Source: Kocuria dechangensis
GTDB lineage: Bacteria > Actinomycetota > Actinomycetes > Actinomycetales > Micrococcaceae
Direction: 5' to 3'
Assembly (NCBI RefSeq): GCF_014636775.1
Contig: NZ_BMEQ01000003.1
Location: forward strand, 170,411 to 234,410
Length of the DNA: 64,000 nucleotides
Shown here: positions 25,547 to 36,284 of the stretch, piece after piece
Layout: each line of letters begins with the position of its first letter
Numbering within the stretch: the first letter of the stretch is position 1
Position numbers and translations under genes: made by a program
The notes under the pieces: model-generated
Told to the model about the DNA's origin: nothing
Database searches by the model: none
Seen by the model: the letters and a program-made list of their open reading frames with translations, nothing else

Positions 25547-26619
25547 AGAACTATGCGGCGCTCGCCGACGACGTCCTGGCCGGTCACGCGCTCACCCGTG
25601 ACGAGGCCCTCGCCCTGCTGAACTCCCCCGAGGAGGAACTGCTGGACCTCGTCGCCGCCGCCTCCCGGCTGCGCCGCCACCACTTCGGCACGAGCGTGAA
25701 GGTCAACTACCTCGTCAACCTCAAGTCCGGGCTGTGCCCCGAGGACTGCGGGTACTGCTCGCAGCGGCTCAACGCCGGCACCGGGATCCTGCGCTACTCG
25801 TGGCTGAGCCCCGAGCAGGCGGTCGAGCAGGCCGAGCACGGCATCCGCGGCGGGGCCTCCCGGGTCTGCCTGGTGGCCAGCGGCCGCGGCCCCTCGAACC
25901 GCGAGGTCGGGAAGGTCGCGGGGATCGTCGAGGCGCTCAAGACCGAGCACCCGGGCGTCGAGGTCTGCGCCTGCCTGGGGCTGCTCAAGGACGGCCAGGC
26001 CGAGGCCCTCGGCGCGGCCGGGGTGGACGCCTACAACCACAACCTCAACACCGCCGAGGCCAACTACGAGGACATCTGCACCACCCACACCTTCCAGGAC
26101 CGCGTGGACACCGTGCACCGGGCGCAGGAGGCGGGCCTGTCCCCGTGCTCGGGGCTGATCGTGGGGATGACCGAGACGGACGAGGAGCTCGTGGACGCCG
26201 TCCTCGCGCTGCGGGACCTGGGCTCCGACTCGATCCCCGTCAACTTCCTCATCCCCTTCGACGGCACCCCGCTCGAGGGCACCTGGGAGCTGACCCCCCA
26301 GCGCTCCCTGCGGATCCTGGCCGTGGTGCGCTTCGCGTGCCCCGGCCAGGAGCTGCGCATGGCCGGCGGGCGGGAGATGCACCTGCGCTCCCTCCAGCCG
26401 CTGGCCCTGCACGTGGTCAACTCCCTGTTCCTGGGCGACTACCTCACCAGCGAGGGCCAGGCCGCCGCGGCGGACCTCGAGATGATCCGCGACGGCGGCT
26501 TCACGGTCCTCGGCCAGGAGGCCACGGACGACGGCGACGCCGCGCCGGCCGCCGCGGACGCGGAGCAGCCGGCGCTGCGGCGGCGCGGGGCGGGCACGGA
26601 GCTGGCCCCGAATGCCTGA
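25540..26619 (+). CDS. bioB: Biotin synthase
   Basis: This 359-residue radical-SAM enzyme has CPEDCGYC supplying Cys66, Cys70 and Cys73 for the 4Fe-4S/SAM cluster. Further motifs are the YNHNLNT region, [14 protein letters not shown] and the C-terminal [13 protein letters not shown]. It inserts sulfur into dethiobiotin. The start is GTG with no Shine-Dalgarno upstream, inside the operator palindrome, which suggests a leaderless mRNA. The C-terminus has a 35-residue Ala/Asp-rich tail beyond the usual end. It overlaps bioA by 8 bases and leads the biotin operon. Confidence 0.95.
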   Translation: MFKNYAALADDVLAGHALTRDEALALLNSPEEELLDLVAAASRLRRHHFGTSVKVNYLVNLKSGLCPEDCGYCSQRLNAGTGILRYSWLSPEQAVEQAEHGIRGGASRVCLVASGRGPSNREVGKVAGIVEALKTEHPGVEVCACLGLLKDGQAEALGAAGVDAYNHNLNTAEANYEDICTTHTFQDRVDTVHRAQEAGLSPCSGLIVGMTETDEELVDAVLALRDLGSDSIPVNFLIPFDGTPLEGTWELTPQRSLRILAVVRFACPGQELRMAGGREMHLRSLQPLALHVVNSLFLGDYLTSEGQAAAADLEMIRDGGFTVLGQEATDDGDAAPAAADAEQPALRRRGAGTELAPNA

Positions 26620-28039
26620 GCGGGGCGGGCTCGCGCAGCGCGACCACGGCCTGCTGTGGCACCCCTACGAGGCGCTGGACGGGGAGCTGCCGTACGCCGT
26701 CGAGCACGCGCAGGGCGTCCGGCTGGGCCTGCGCGCCCCGGACGGGCGCGCCCTCGAGGTGCTCGACGGGATGTCCTCCTGGTGGTGCGCCGTCCACGGC
26801 TACCGCAACCCCGTGCTGGACCGCGCCATGCTCGAGCAGGTGCAGCGCTTCTCGCACGTGATGTTCGGCGGGCTGACCCACGCGCCCGCCGTGGAGCTCG
26901 CGGAGCGGCTCGCGGCGCTCACCCCCGAGGGCCTCGACCACGTGTTCCTGGCGGACTCCGGCTCGGTCTCCGTGGAGGTCGCGCTCAAGCTCGCGGTGCA
27001 GTACCAGGCGGCCCGCGGACGGCCGCGGCGGCGCAAGATGCTGACGGTCCGCGGCGGCTACCACGGGGACACCACCGGGGCGATGGGCGTCTGCGACCCC
27101 GTCGACGGGATGCACGCGCGGTTCTCCGGGCTCGTCGCCGAGCAGGTCTTCGTGGCCGCGCCCCCGGCCGCCTCGGTGGCCGCCGACGGCACGTGGACCA
27201 CGGACGAGCAGGCCGTCGCGCGCTGGGCCGCGCAGGTGCGGGACACCGCGGCCGCCCACGAGGGGGAGCTGGCCGCGGTCGTCGTCGAGCCGGTCCTGCA
27301 GGGGGCGGGCGGCATGCGCGTGTACGCCCCCGAGTGCCTGCGGGTGCTGCGCGAGGTCGCGGACCGGCACGGGCTGCTGCTGGTCGCCGACGAGATCGCC
27401 ACCGGCTTCGGCCGCACCGGCCGCTGGTTCGCGTGCGAGCACGCGGGCGTGGTCCCCGACGTGCTGTGCGTGGGCAAGGCCCTGACCGGCGGCTACCTGT
27501 CCCTGGCCGCGGTGGTCGTGGCGCGGCGGGTGGCGGACGTGATCTCGGCGTCGGAGCTGCGGGCGCTGATGCACGGACCCACCTTCATGGGCAACCCGCT
27601 CGCGTGCGCCGTGGCCTGCGCGTCGCTGGACCTGCTGGCCGGCTCGTGGCAGCAGGACGTGGCCCGGGCGGACGCGGCCCTGCGGGCGTCCCTGGCCCCG
27701 GCGCGGGAGCTGCCCGGCGTGCGGGACGTGCGGACGATCGGGGCCGTGGGGGTCGTCCAGCTCCGGGCCCCCGCCGACCGCGCCGCGCTGACCCGCGCCG
27801 CCCTCGAGCACGGGGTCTGGCTGCGCCCGTTCCGCGACCTCGTCTACACGATGCCCCCGTACGTGGCGACGGCCGAGGAGGTCCGGCAGATCGGGCGGGC
27901 GGTCGTGGCCGCCGTGGCCACGGCCGCCCCGGAGCCCGCCCTCCCGCACGGCGCCGCACCCGACGAGCTGCCCGGCGCCGCACCCGACGAGGCTTCCGCT
28001 GCCGCGCCCGGCACGGTGGCCGCCGGGGCCGCCCGGTGA
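26612..28039 (+). CDS. bioA: Adenosylmethionine--8-amino-7-oxononanoate aminotransferase
   Basis: This 475-residue class III aminotransferase has WHPY near residue 17, the cofactor acid Asp260 in [15 protein letters not shown] and the PLP lysine Lys289 in VGKALTGG. It makes 7,8-diaminononanoate using SAM as amino donor. The conserved fold ends near residue 430; the last 45 residues are a low-complexity Ala/Pro/Asp tail ([14 protein letters not shown] repeats). The start overlaps bioB by 8 bases and the stop overlaps bioF by GTGA. Confidence 0.94.
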   Translation: MPERGGLAQRDHGLLWHPYEALDGELPYAVEHAQGVRLGLRAPDGRALEVLDGMSSWWCAVHGYRNPVLDRAMLEQVQRFSHVMFGGLTHAPAVELAERLAALTPEGLDHVFLADSGSVSVEVALKLAVQYQAARGRPRRRKMLTVRGGYHGDTTGAMGVCDPVDGMHARFSGLVAEQVFVAAPPAASVAADGTWTTDEQAVARWAAQVRDTAAAHEGELAAVVVEPVLQGAGGMRVYAPECLRVLREVADRHGLLLVADEIATGFGRTGRWFACEHAGVVPDVLCVGKALTGGYLSLAAVVVARRVADVISASELRALMHGPTFMGNPLACAVACASLDLLAGSWQQDVARADAALRASLAPARELPGVRDVRTIGAVGVVQLRAPADRAALTRAALEHGVWLRPFRDLVYTMPPYVATAEEVRQIGRAVVAAVATAAPEPALPHGAAPDELPGAAPDEASAAAPGTVAAGAAR

Positions 28040-29196
28040 CCGCGCTCGGGGCGTGGCTCGCCGACCGGGCCCGCGTCCGGCGGGCCCGGAGCATGGTCCG
28101 GGAGGACCGCCCGGCGCCCGAGGGCGCGCTCGACCTCGCCTCCAACGACTACCTCGGGCTCTCCCGGGACGCCCGCGTGCTCGCGGCCGCCCGCGAGGCC
28201 CTGGACCGCTTCGGCGCCGGGGCCCGGGCGTCACGCCTGGTCGTCGGCACCACCCCCGTGCACCGGCGGCTCGAGGGCGAGCTGTGCGAGCTCACCGGAC
28301 GGGAGTCCGCGCTGGTCTTCTCCAGCGGCTACGCCGCCAACACCGGCCTGCTGGCGGCCCTGGGCGATCCCGGCACGCTGCTGGTCACCGACGCCCACGT
28401 CCACGCCTCGCTCGTCGACGGCGCCCGGCTCTCCCGCTCGCCGGTGACCGTCGTGGGCCACCACGACGTCGCGGCGGTGCGCGCGGCGCTGGCCGGTCGC
28501 CGGGAACCCCGCGCCGTGGTGGTGGTCGAGTCCGTCTACTCCGTGCTCGGGGACGCCGCTCCGCTGGCCGAGCTCGCCGCGGCGTGCCGGGAGCACGACG
28601 CGCTGCTCGTCGTCGACGAGGCGCACGGGCTGGGCGTGGCCGGGAACGGCCGGGGTGCCGTGCACGCGGCCGGGCTGGCCGGGGACGAGCACGTGGCGGT
28701 CACGGTCACGCTCTCCAAGGCGCTCGGGGCGCAGGGCGGCGCCGTCCTGGGCCCGGAGGCGCTGCGGGAGCACCTGGTGAACACGGCCCGTCCCTTCGTC
28801 TTCGACACCGGCCTGGCCCCGGCCCCGGCCGCCGCCGCCGCGGCGGCGTGCCGGGTGGTCGCCGCCGAGCCCGCCCTGCCCGCCGCCGTGCACCGTCACG
28901 CCCGGACCATCGCCGCCGGGTGCGGGACGGAGGTCTCCGCCGGCGCCGTGCAGTCCCTGCCGATGCCCTCCGCGGCCGCCGCGGCCGGGGCCGCGGAGCG
29001 GCTGCGGGCCCGCGGGGTCCTGGTCGGGTGCTTCCGCCCGCCCTCCGTGCCCGACGGCGTGTCGCGGCTGCGGCTGACCGCCCGGACCGACCTCGACCCG
29101 GACGCCCTCGCCGCCGCGCTGGGCGCCGTGCGGGAGGTCGTGCGGGAGGCCGTGGCGGACGCTCCACGGCAGACCCTGCGGGGGGTCCGCCCGTGA
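28036..29196 (+). CDS. bioF: 8-amino-7-oxononanoate synthase
   Basis: This 386-residue alpha-oxoamine synthase has [12 protein letters not shown] near the N-terminus, [20 protein letters not shown] with the PLP Asp/His, and the PLP lysine in [11 protein letters not shown]. It condenses pimeloyl thioester with alanine. It is read from GTG 28036 by a 4-base overlap with bioA, and the next gene overlaps its end the same way. A short Arg/Pro tail closes the protein. Confidence 0.94.
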   Translation: MTALGAWLADRARVRRARSMVREDRPAPEGALDLASNDYLGLSRDARVLAAAREALDRFGAGARASRLVVGTTPVHRRLEGELCELTGRESALVFSSGYAANTGLLAALGDPGTLLVTDAHVHASLVDGARLSRSPVTVVGHHDVAAVRAALAGRREPRAVVVVESVYSVLGDAAPLAELAAACREHDALLVVDEAHGLGVAGNGRGAVHAAGLAGDEHVAVTVTLSKALGAQGGAVLGPEALREHLVNTARPFVFDTGLAPAPAAAAAAACRVVAAEPALPAAVHRHARTIAAGCGTEVSAGAVQSLPMPSAAAAAGAAERLRARGVLVGCFRPPSVPDGVSRLRLTARTDLDPDALAAALGAVREVVREAVADAPRQTLRGVRP

Positions 29197-30254
29197 TCCG
29201 CTACCACCACGTGCACGACCCCGACCTCGTCCGCGAGGTCCTGCGCCGCGCCGACGCCTTCGAGCCGACCAACGCCCTCACCGCGGTCGAGCCCCTGTGC
29301 CCCGAGGCGCTGCGCGTCCTGGCCCGGGCCGGGTTCGCGCTGCCGCCCGTCCTGGCCAGCGCCACGGGCCAGTCGCACCGGTCGGTGCGGCGCGTCGTCG
29401 CCCGGTTCTTCTCCCCGGCCCGGGTCGCGGCGCAGGAGGAGTCCGTCCGGGAGCTCACCCGCGCCGCGGTGGCGCGCGAGCTGCCCGGGGGGAGCGGGGA
29501 CCTGGCCCGCGTGGGCCGGTCCGTGCCGGCCGCCGTGCTCGCCCGGACCACCGGGATCGGGCCGATGCCCGACGACGGCACGCTGCACCGCTGGAGCCTC
29601 GACGGGCTGACCCTGTTCTGGGGCCGGCCCGCGCCGCAGGAGCAGGTGGAGCTGGCCCGCTCCGCCGCCGCCCTCTACGGCTGGCTCCGCGAGGTCGTGG
29701 AGGACACCCGCGAGGACCCGGGCACGGTGTTCGGGGCCCTCGCCGCCGCGGGCACCGACACGGCCCGGCTGCGCTCGCTGGCCTTCTTCCTCGTGATCGC
29801 CGGACAGGCCACCACGGGCCTGCTCGTCAACACCGTGCTGCAGCGGGCGCTGGCCGAGCCGGACTCGTGGCGGGCCGCGGCCGCCGACGCCTCGGGGCCG
29901 GTGCGGGAGGCCCTGGCCCGCGACTCCTCCGTGCCCACTTGGCGGCGGGCGTGCCCCGCCGCGACGAGCCTGGGCGGGCAGCCGCTCCCCGCCGGCACCG
30001 AGCTCCTGCTCCACCTCTCCGGCCACGGCGGCGGCCCGGAGCTCGCGTTCGGCCACGGCCTGCACCGGTGCCTCGGGGACCGGCTGGCGCGGGCCGAGAG
30101 CGCCTGGATCGTCGAGGAGGTCGCCCGCGCCCTGCCGGACGCCCGGCTCGCGGGCCGCCCCGGCGACGCGCCGCGGCTCGAGCTGCTGTCCTTCGCCGCG
30201 CCGCTGGCCGTCCCCGTCCACAGCCCGCCCGCGCGCCGGGGGAGGGACCGGTGA
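29193..30254 (+). CDS. Cytochrome P450 within the biotin operon (BioI-like role possible)
   Basis: This 353-residue P450 has the heme loop FGHGLHRCLGDR with axial Cys293 and the I-helix oxygen motif AGQATT at 203-208. The C-helix HRSVRRVVARFF is also present. It is about 50 residues shorter than typical bacterial P450s, mainly at the N-terminus. The K-helix ExxR, nearly invariant, reads E239-A-L-A242 with Arg at 243, one position late. It overlaps bioF and bioD by GTGA. In Bacillus the P450 BioI makes pimeloyl groups by cleaving acyl-ACP. No BioC/BioH route is seen here, so a pimelate-forming role is an attractive inference. Confidence 0.85.
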   Translation: MIRYHHVHDPDLVREVLRRADAFEPTNALTAVEPLCPEALRVLARAGFALPPVLASATGQSHRSVRRVVARFFSPARVAAQEESVRELTRAAVARELPGGSGDLARVGRSVPAAVLARTTGIGPMPDDGTLHRWSLDGLTLFWGRPAPQEQVELARSAAALYGWLREVVEDTREDPGTVFGALAAAGTDTARLRSLAFFLVIAGQATTGLLVNTVLQRALAEPDSWRAAAADASGPVREALARDSSVPTWRRACPAATSLGGQPLPAGTELLLHLSGHGGGPELAFGHGLHRCLGDRLARAESAWIVEEVARALPDARLAGRPGDAPRLELLSFAAPLAVPVHSPPARRGRDR

Positions 30255-30982
30255 GCGCGCCCCCGACCCGTGCCTCCCCGTGGCTGGACCCGCGGCGCGT
30301 GGCCGCGCTGCCGCGCGTCGTCCTGGTGACCGGCACCGACACCGACGTGGGCAAGACGTGGACCGTCGCGGCCCTCGCCGCCGCCCTGGCCCGGCTCGGC
30401 CGCTCCGTCGCCGTGCACAAGCCCGTCCAGACGGGGGTGGGGCCCGACGAGCCCGGCGACGCCGCGACGGTGCTGCGGCTCGTGGAGCGGTTCGGCGCGG
30501 GCGCCGGCTCCGTGGTGGTGGGGGAGGGCCAGCGTCTCACCGAGCCCATGGCCCCCCGTCCGGCCGCGGCGCTGGACCGCGTCGGGCTGCTGCCCCTGGA
30601 GGCGCACGCCGAGCGGGTCGCGGAGCTGGCGCTCCGGCACGACCACGTGCTCGTCGAGGGCAGCGGCGGTCTGCTCGTGGAGCTGGACGAGGACCGGCGG
30701 ACCCTCGCCGACCTCGCCCTGCTGCTGCGGGAGCAGGGGCAGCCGGACAGCGGCGTCGTCGTCGTGGTCCGGGCGGGCCTCGGCACCCTCAACCACACGG
30801 AGCTCACGCTCGAGGCGCTCGCCGCACGCGGGCTCGACGCCCTCGGCACGGTCCTGGGAGCGTGGCCGGCGGAGCCGACGCCGGTCGAGCGCGGCAACCG
30901 CGCCCACCTGGCGGAGCTGGCCGTCCCCCTCCTGGGGGCCCTGCCCTCGGGCGGGACGGGTCAGCGGACGAGCGCCCCGTAG
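30251..30982 (+). CDS. bioD: Dethiobiotin synthetase
   Basis: This 243-residue ATPase of the BioD fold has Walker A GTDTDVGKTW near residue 28, the KPVQTGV substrate loop, and HDHVLVEGSGGLLVEL as the Mg/DAPA-binding segment. It closes the ureido ring of biotin from diaminononanoate, CO2 and ATP. The GTG start overlaps the P450 stop. Its last 22 bases overlap the convergent FGGY kinase gene. It is the last member of the bioB-A-F-P450-D operon. Confidence 0.92.
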   Translation: MSAPPTRASPWLDPRRVAALPRVVLVTGTDTDVGKTWTVAALAAALARLGRSVAVHKPVQTGVGPDEPGDAATVLRLVERFGAGAGSVVVGEGQRLTEPMAPRPAAALDRVGLLPLEAHAERVAELALRHDHVLVEGSGGLLVELDEDRRTLADLALLLREQGQPDSGVVVVVRAGLGTLNHTELTLEALAARGLDALGTVLGAWPAEPTPVERGNRAHLAELAVPLLGALPSGGTGQRTSAP

Positions 30983-32490
30983 AGCTCCTCGAACCGGGCC
31001 CGGGCGCCGCGGTAGTGCTCCGCCCGCTCCGCGACCGGGCGGTGCTCGTCCCCCTGGGGCGGGTCGGCCGCCGGCACGCCCACGGCCAGGGTCTCCAGGG
31101 CCAGCATCGCCGTGCCCCGCAGGGTGGCGCGCTTGAGGTCGGCGCGGACCACCGGGGTGCCGAGGACGTCCGCCAGGAGCTGCAGCATCCCCGGCATCTC
31201 CCGCGCGAGCCCCCCGGAGGTCACGACCCGCTCGATGCCAGGGGCCGCCTCCGAGAGCTGGTCGGCGACCCGCCCGTAGGAGACCGCGATGCCCTCGAGC
31301 ACGCCCCGGGCGAGGTCGGCGCCGCCGTGCGAGGCGGTGACGTCGGCGAGCACGGCCCGCGCCCCGCCGGCCCAGCCGGTGGAGCGCTCGCCCGTGAAGA
31401 AGGGCAGGACCGCCGGCGTCCCCGCGGCGACGTCGGCCGACGCCACGTCCTGGAGCGTCGTGCCCTCCGGCAGCGCGACGGTCCGCTCCAGCCACTGGAC
31501 CGCGCGCCCGACGTCGTTGAGCGCCCCGCCCAGCAGGCAGCGCCGGGCGTCCACGCGGTAGCACCACAGCCCGGTCGGCAGCCGCTCGGGGATCTCGGGC
31601 AGCAGCACGCGCACCGCGCCGGAGGTGGCCAGCGAGACGACCATGGTGGAGGGCCCGGTGCCGCCCGAGCCCAGGTTCGCGCTCAGGCCGTCGGCCACGG
31701 GCGGGAACCAGACGGCGCCGCGCAGGGCCGGCCAGCGCCGGGCGGCGGACGGGCCGACCTCGAACAGCGGGTCCTGGGGGTCCGCGATCTCGTTCAGCCG
31801 GGAGGGCTCCAGCCCGCACGCGGCGAGCAGGGCCTCGTCCCACCGGCCGGTCCGGCGGTCGAGCAGCCCGGTCCACGCGGCGACGGAGGTCCCCGCGCGG
31901 GCCGTGCCCAGCAGGCGCAGGTGCACGTACTCGCCCAGGGACATCCAGCGGCGCACCCGGGACCACGTGCCGGGGTCGGTCTCGCGCACCCAGCGCAGCC
32001 GCGGGGCGAGGTAGGAGGTGTGCAGCCGCGCGCCGGTGCGCTGCTGCACCTCGGTCTCGTCGAGCTCCTCGCGCAGGGCCGCGAGCTGGGGCGCGCACCG
32101 GGAGTCGGCGTAGGTGAAGCACGGGGTGAGCGCCGCGCCGTCGTCGCCGACGCCCACGAGCGAGGAGGAGAAGGTGTCCAGGGCGACCCCGGCCACCCGC
32201 CCGGCGAGCGACGGGTCCGCCAGGACCAGGTCCAGGATGCGGGCGATCTCGTCGACCACCTGGTCCGGGTCGATCACCGACGTGCCGTCCGCGGCCGTCG
32301 TGAACTCGTGCTCGACCTTGTGCCGCCAGCCGCGCACGGGGGTGCCGGTCGCGTCGAAGAGCCCGCCGCGGCTGCCGGTCGAGCCGACGTCGAGGGCGAG
32401 CACGAGCGGGTCGAGGGCCTCCTCGGCCCGGACGCCGAAGCCTCCCCGCTCCAGGTCCCGGGGTCGTGGCGGAAGTGGTGCGGTGCTCAT
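30961..32490 (-). CDS. FGGY-family carbohydrate kinase (gluconokinase-like)
   Basis: This 509-residue kinase of the actin-like fold has N-domain phosphate-1 motif [16 protein letters not shown] near residue 33. In the C-domain, [19 protein letters not shown] and [22 protein letters not shown] fit the gluconate/xylulose kinase branch. It would phosphorylate a sugar or sugar acid with ATP. Gluconate is the best guess from these motifs, but no transporter or dehydrogenase for it is nearby. It is convergent with bioD with a 22-base 3' overlap, so the two transcripts can interfere. Confidence 0.82.
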   Translation of the reverse strand: MSTAPLPPRPRDLERGGFGVRAEEALDPLVLALDVGSTGSRGGLFDATGTPVRGWRHKVEHEFTTAADGTSVIDPDQVVDEIARILDLVLADPSLAGRVAGVALDTFSSSLVGVGDDGAALTPCFTYADSRCAPQLAALREELDETEVQQRTGARLHTSYLAPRLRWVRETDPGTWSRVRRWMSLGEYVHLRLLGTARAGTSVAAWTGLLDRRTGRWDEALLAACGLEPSRLNEIADPQDPLFEVGPSAARRWPALRGAVWFPPVADGLSANLGSGGTGPSTMVVSLATSGAVRVLLPEIPERLPTGLWCYRVDARRCLLGGALNDVGRAVQWLERTVALPEGTTLQDVASADVAAGTPAVLPFFTGERSTGWAGGARAVLADVTASHGGADLARGVLEGIAVSYGRVADQLSEAAPGIERVVTSGGLAREMPGMLQLLADVLGTPVVRADLKRATLRGTAMLALETLAVGVPAADPPQGDEHRPVAERAEHYRGARARFEELYGALVR

Positions 32491-32704
32491 GGCGTCCCTC
32501 TCGGCCGACGGTGGTCCGCCCCAGTCTAGGAGGCCCCGCAGGGGACCACATGGTGAGACGGGCGTCCAGAAACAGATGCGTCGCGATCGTGAGGCGTATT
32601 CTCGGGAACGGACTCCAGGCGGCCGAGACCGCGTCCCCGGGCCCCGTGCGGGCCCGGCCGGCCGGCCGCGTCCCGACCCTCACGCAAGGAGAACGAGCAC
32701 CGCC

Positions 32705-34540
32705 ATGCCCCAGCTGCGCTCCCGCACCTCGACCCACGGCCGCAACATGGCCGGCGCCCGCGCCCTGTGGCGCGCGACCGGCATGGGCGACGACGACTTC
32801 GGGAAGCCGATCATCGCGATCGCCAACTCGTACACCCAGTTCGTCCCGGGCCACGTCCACCTCAAGGACATGGGCGACCTCGTCTCCTCCGCGGTCCGCG
32901 AGGCCGGGGGCGTGACCAAGGAGTTCAACACGATCGCGGTCGACGACGGCATCGCGATGGGCCACGACGGCATGCTCTACTCCCTGCCCTCCCGCGACAT
33001 CATTGCGGACTCCGTGGAGTACATGGTCAACGCCCACCGCGCCGACGCCCTGGTGTGCATCTCCAACTGCGACAAGATCACCCCGGGCATGCTCCTGGCC
33101 GCCCTGCGCCTGAACATCCCCGTGGTCTTCGTCTCCGGCGGCCCCATGGAGTCCGGCGAGGCCGTCGAGGGCGTGGTGGAGCACCGCCTCGACCTCGTGG
33201 ACGCCATCGCCCTGGCCGCCGACGAGTCCATCACCGACGAGCAGCTGGGCCAGATCGAGCGCAACGCCTGCCCCACCTGCGGGTCCTGCTCGGGCATGTT
33301 CACCGCCAACTCCATGAACTGCCTCACCGAGGCGCTGGGCCTGTCCCTGCCCGGCAACGGCACCACCCTGGCCACCCAGGTGGCCCGCAGGGAGCTGTTC
33401 CTCGAGGCCGGCCGCCGCGTGGTGGACCTGTGCCGGCGCTACTACGACCAGGACGACGAGTCCGTCCTGCCCCGCAGCATCGCCACGAAGGCCGCGTTCG
33501 AGAACGCCATGGCCCTGGACATCGCCATGGGCGGGTCGACCAACACGATCCTGCACATCCTCGCCGCCGCCCAGGAGGGCGAGGTCGACTTCACCCTGCC
33601 GGACATCGACGCCCTCTCCCGCAAGGTGCCCTGCCTGTGCAAGGTGGCGCCGAACTCCACGAAGTTCCACATCGAGCACGTCCACCGCGCCGGCGGCATC
33701 CCCGCCATCCTGGGGGAGCTGCGCCGCGGCGGGCTGCTCAACGAGGACGTGCACACCGTGCACGCCCCGGACATGGCCACCTGGCTCGACGAGTGGGACG
33801 TCCGCAGCGGCAGCTCCTCCGAGCGCGCGCGGCGGCTCTTCCACGCCGCCCCCGGGGGGGTGCGCACCACCCAGGCGTTCTCCACCGCCAACGAGTTCGA
33901 GTCCCTGGACCTCGACGCCGAGAACGGCTGCATCCGCTCCGTGGAGCACGCCTACACGAAGGACGGCGGGCTCGCCATCCTCTACGGCAACATCGCCGAG
34001 GACGGCGCCGTCATCAAGACCGCCGGCATCGACGAGGAGCTGTTCCACTTCGTCGGCCGGGCGTTCGTGGTGGAGTCCCAGGACGAGGCCGTGTTCGAGA
34101 TCCTCTCCAAGAACGTGCAGCCCGGGGACATCGTGGTGATCACCCACGAGGGCCCGAAGGGCGGGCCGGGCATGCAGGAGATGCTCTACCCCACGTCCTA
34201 CCTCAAGGGCCTCGGCCTGGGCCGGGAGTGCGCGCTGATCACCGACGGCCGCTTCTCCGGCGGCACCTCGGGGCTGTCCATCGGGCACATCTCCCCGGAG
34301 GCCGCGGCCGGCGGGGCCGTGGGCCTGATCGAGACCGGCGACCGGATCGAGATCGACGTCGCCCGCCGGGTCCTGCGGGTCGACGTCGACGACGCGACCC
34401 TCGCCGCCCGCCGCCAGGCCAAGGGCGAGGCGCCGTGGGCGCCCACGAAGCCGCGCGAGCGCCAGGTCTCCAAGGCCCTGCGCGCCTACGCCTCCATGGT
34501 GACCTCCGCTGACAAGGGAGCGGTGCGGGTCGTCGACTGA
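32705..34540 (+). CDS. ilvD: Dihydroxy-acid dehydratase
   Basis: This 611-residue enzyme has the cluster cysteines in [12 protein letters not shown] and in [18 protein letters not shown], plus the [20 protein letters not shown] stretch at the C-terminal end. It dehydrates 2,3-dihydroxy acids in valine, leucine and isoleucine synthesis and needs an Fe-S cluster. AAGGAG at 32685-32690 precedes ATG 32705. The frame is open upstream to 32114, but that part overlaps the divergent kinase and is spurious. The 214-base leader from 32491 to 32704 shows no clear attenuator. Confidence 0.94.
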   Translation: MPQLRSRTSTHGRNMAGARALWRATGMGDDDFGKPIIAIANSYTQFVPGHVHLKDMGDLVSSAVREAGGVTKEFNTIAVDDGIAMGHDGMLYSLPSRDIIADSVEYMVNAHRADALVCISNCDKITPGMLLAALRLNIPVVFVSGGPMESGEAVEGVVEHRLDLVDAIALAADESITDEQLGQIERNACPTCGSCSGMFTANSMNCLTEALGLSLPGNGTTLATQVARRELFLEAGRRVVDLCRRYYDQDDESVLPRSIATKAAFENAMALDIAMGGSTNTILHILAAAQEGEVDFTLPDIDALSRKVPCLCKVAPNSTKFHIEHVHRAGGIPAILGELRRGGLLNEDVHTVHAPDMATWLDEWDVRSGSSSERARRLFHAAPGGVRTTQAFSTANEFESLDLDAENGCIRSVEHAYTKDGGLAILYGNIAEDGAVIKTAGIDEELFHFVGRAFVVESQDEAVFEILSKNVQPGDIVVITHEGPKGGPGMQEMLYPTSYLKGLGLGRECALITDGRFSGGTSGLSIGHISPEAAAGGAVGLIETGDRIEIDVARRVLRVDVDDATLAARRQAKGEAPWAPTKPRERQVSKALRAYASMVTSADKGAVRVVD

Positions 34541-34692
34541 CCGATCCCCCGCTCCGTCCCGCGCCGGGGTCGGAGACGTGCGTCACCTCCACTAGGCTGT
34601 GCCGATAGCGCGCCCAACAGGGCGTCCCTGTCGTTCACGCGGCACCCGCAGACCCGCGTCCGGGGCCGCGTCCGTCACAGTTCGGAGTTGGA

Positions 34693-36171
34693 ATGGATCT
34701 CTTGACCGAGTTCGTGGGCACCCTCGGCGGCTGGGTGTGGAACGTGGTGTTCGCCGTCCTCATCGGGGTGGGTCTGTACCTGACCGCGCGCACCGGCGTG
34801 GTGCAGCTGCGGTCGATCCCGGAGATGTTCAAGGTGCTCAACGACAAGCCCGGCCTGGCCGAGGACGGCAAGAAGGGCATCTCCGCGTTCCGCGCCTTCA
34901 CCGTCTCGGCGGCCTCCAGGGTGGGCACGGGCAACATCGCCGGCGTCGCGATCGCCATCAGCCTCGGCGGGCCCGGCGCCGTGTTCTGGATGTGGGTGAT
35001 CGCCGGCATCGGCGCGGCCAGCGCCTTCGTGGAGTCCCTGCTGGGCCAGCTCTACAAGATCAAGGCGCCCACCGGCTACGTGGGCGGGCCCGCCTACTAC
35101 ATGGAGCGCGGCATCGGGGCCCGGTGGATGGGCCTGCTGTTCGCGGTGATCATCACCATCACCTACGGCTTCGTGTTCAACTCCGTGCAGTCCAACTCGA
35201 TCGTGGACGCCCTCGGCGGGTCCTTCGGCGTCGACATGGCCGCCACCGAGACCCTGTGGTTCCGGATCCTGGTCGGCGCGGTGCTCGTGGGCCTGACCGC
35301 CGCGATCATCTTCGGCGGCATCCGCCGGATCTCGGCGGTCTCCGAGATCGTCGTGCCGATCATGGCGGTGCTCTACATCCTGCTCGGGCTGCTCGTGGTC
35401 GTGCTGAACATCGGCGAGGTCCCCGCGGTCCTCGGCCAGATCCTCGGGGGCGCCTTCGGCATCCGCGAGTTCGTCACCGGCGGCCTGATCGGGGTCATCA
35501 TCCAGGGCATGAAGCGCGGCCTGTTCTCCAACGAGGCCGGCATGGGCTCGGCCCCCAACGCCGGCGCCACCGCCTCCGTCTCCCACCCCGCCAAGCAGGG
35601 CTACCTCCAGGCCCTGGGCGTGTACTTCGACACCTGGATCATCTGCTCGATCACCGCGTTCATCGTGCTGCTGTCGAACCCCGAGTTCGGGGGGCGGGAG
35701 GGCGCGTCCCTGACGCAGTCCGCGCTGGCCCTGCAGCTGGGCGGGTGGGCCGTCCACTTCCTGACGGTCGCGATCTTCCTCTTCGCCTTCACCTCGGTGA
35801 TCGGCAACTACTACTACGGCGAGTCCAACATCCGCTTCCTCAGCGGCTCGAAGGCCGTCATGACGGGCTACCGCCTGCTGGTGCTGGTGTTCGTCTTCGG
35901 CGGCGCCGTCGTGGCCCTGGACCTCGTCTGGTCCCTGGCGGACCTGTTCATGGCCTTCATGGCCACGATCAACCTCGTCGCGCTGGTCCTGCTCGCGGGC
36001 GTCGCCACCCGCGTGCTGAAGAACTACGAGGCCCAGCGCGGGCAGGGCGTGGAGCCCATCTTCCACAGCGGCGACGTCCCGGGCCTGTCCGGGCTGGGCG
36101 CCTGGGACGGCACCGACGTGGTGACCACCCGCGCCTACTGGGACGAGCTGGCGCTGGAGAAGACCCGGTAG
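34693..36171 (+). CDS. Alanine or glycine:cation symporter (AGCS family)
   Basis: This 492-residue transporter has about 10-11 membrane helices and AGCS features: the TGVVQLRSIPEMFKVL start, SRVGTGNIAGVAIAISLGGPGA with the family GTGNIAGV signature, YVGGPAYYMERG, and GMKRGLFSNEAGMGSAPNAGA. It imports alanine or glycine with Na+. It stands alone between ilvD, 152 bases upstream, and a strong terminator. Its C-terminus is a 50-residue soluble tail. Confidence 0.9.
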   Translation: MDLLTEFVGTLGGWVWNVVFAVLIGVGLYLTARTGVVQLRSIPEMFKVLNDKPGLAEDGKKGISAFRAFTVSAASRVGTGNIAGVAIAISLGGPGAVFWMWVIAGIGAASAFVESLLGQLYKIKAPTGYVGGPAYYMERGIGARWMGLLFAVIITITYGFVFNSVQSNSIVDALGGSFGVDMAATETLWFRILVGAVLVGLTAAIIFGGIRRISAVSEIVVPIMAVLYILLGLLVVVLNIGEVPAVLGQILGGAFGIREFVTGGLIGVIIQGMKRGLFSNEAGMGSAPNAGATASVSHPAKQGYLQALGVYFDTWIICSITAFIVLLSNPEFGGREGASLTQSALALQLGGWAVHFLTVAIFLFAFTSVIGNYYYGESNIRFLSGSKAVMTGYRLLVLVFVFGGAVVALDLVWSLADLFMAFMATINLVALVLLAGVATRVLKNYEAQRGQGVEPIFHSGDVPGLSGLGAWDGTDVVTTRAYWDELALEKTR

Positions 36172-36200
36172 CTCTTCCCCCGAGCACGCAGAGGCCACGA

Positions 36201-36237
36201 GAAGAGCGCCACCGGGATCCTCCCGGTGGCGCTCTTC
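36201..36237. terminator. Bidirectional hairpin terminator
   Basis: A perfect 17-bp stem (36201-36217 with 36221-36237) and a 3-base loop lie between the rightward AGCS gene and the leftward CoA-binding gene. It can end both transcripts. Confidence 0.85.
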
Positions 36238-36284
36238 GCACGGGCGCTCACCCGGCCGAGGGGGGGAGGCCGCTGGGGATACAG

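Noticed and set aside
29675-34288. 1537-residue leftward frame
   Set aside because: It runs opposite to bioD and ilvD and through the kinase gene in another frame, has no domain features, and is typical of high-GC shadow frames.
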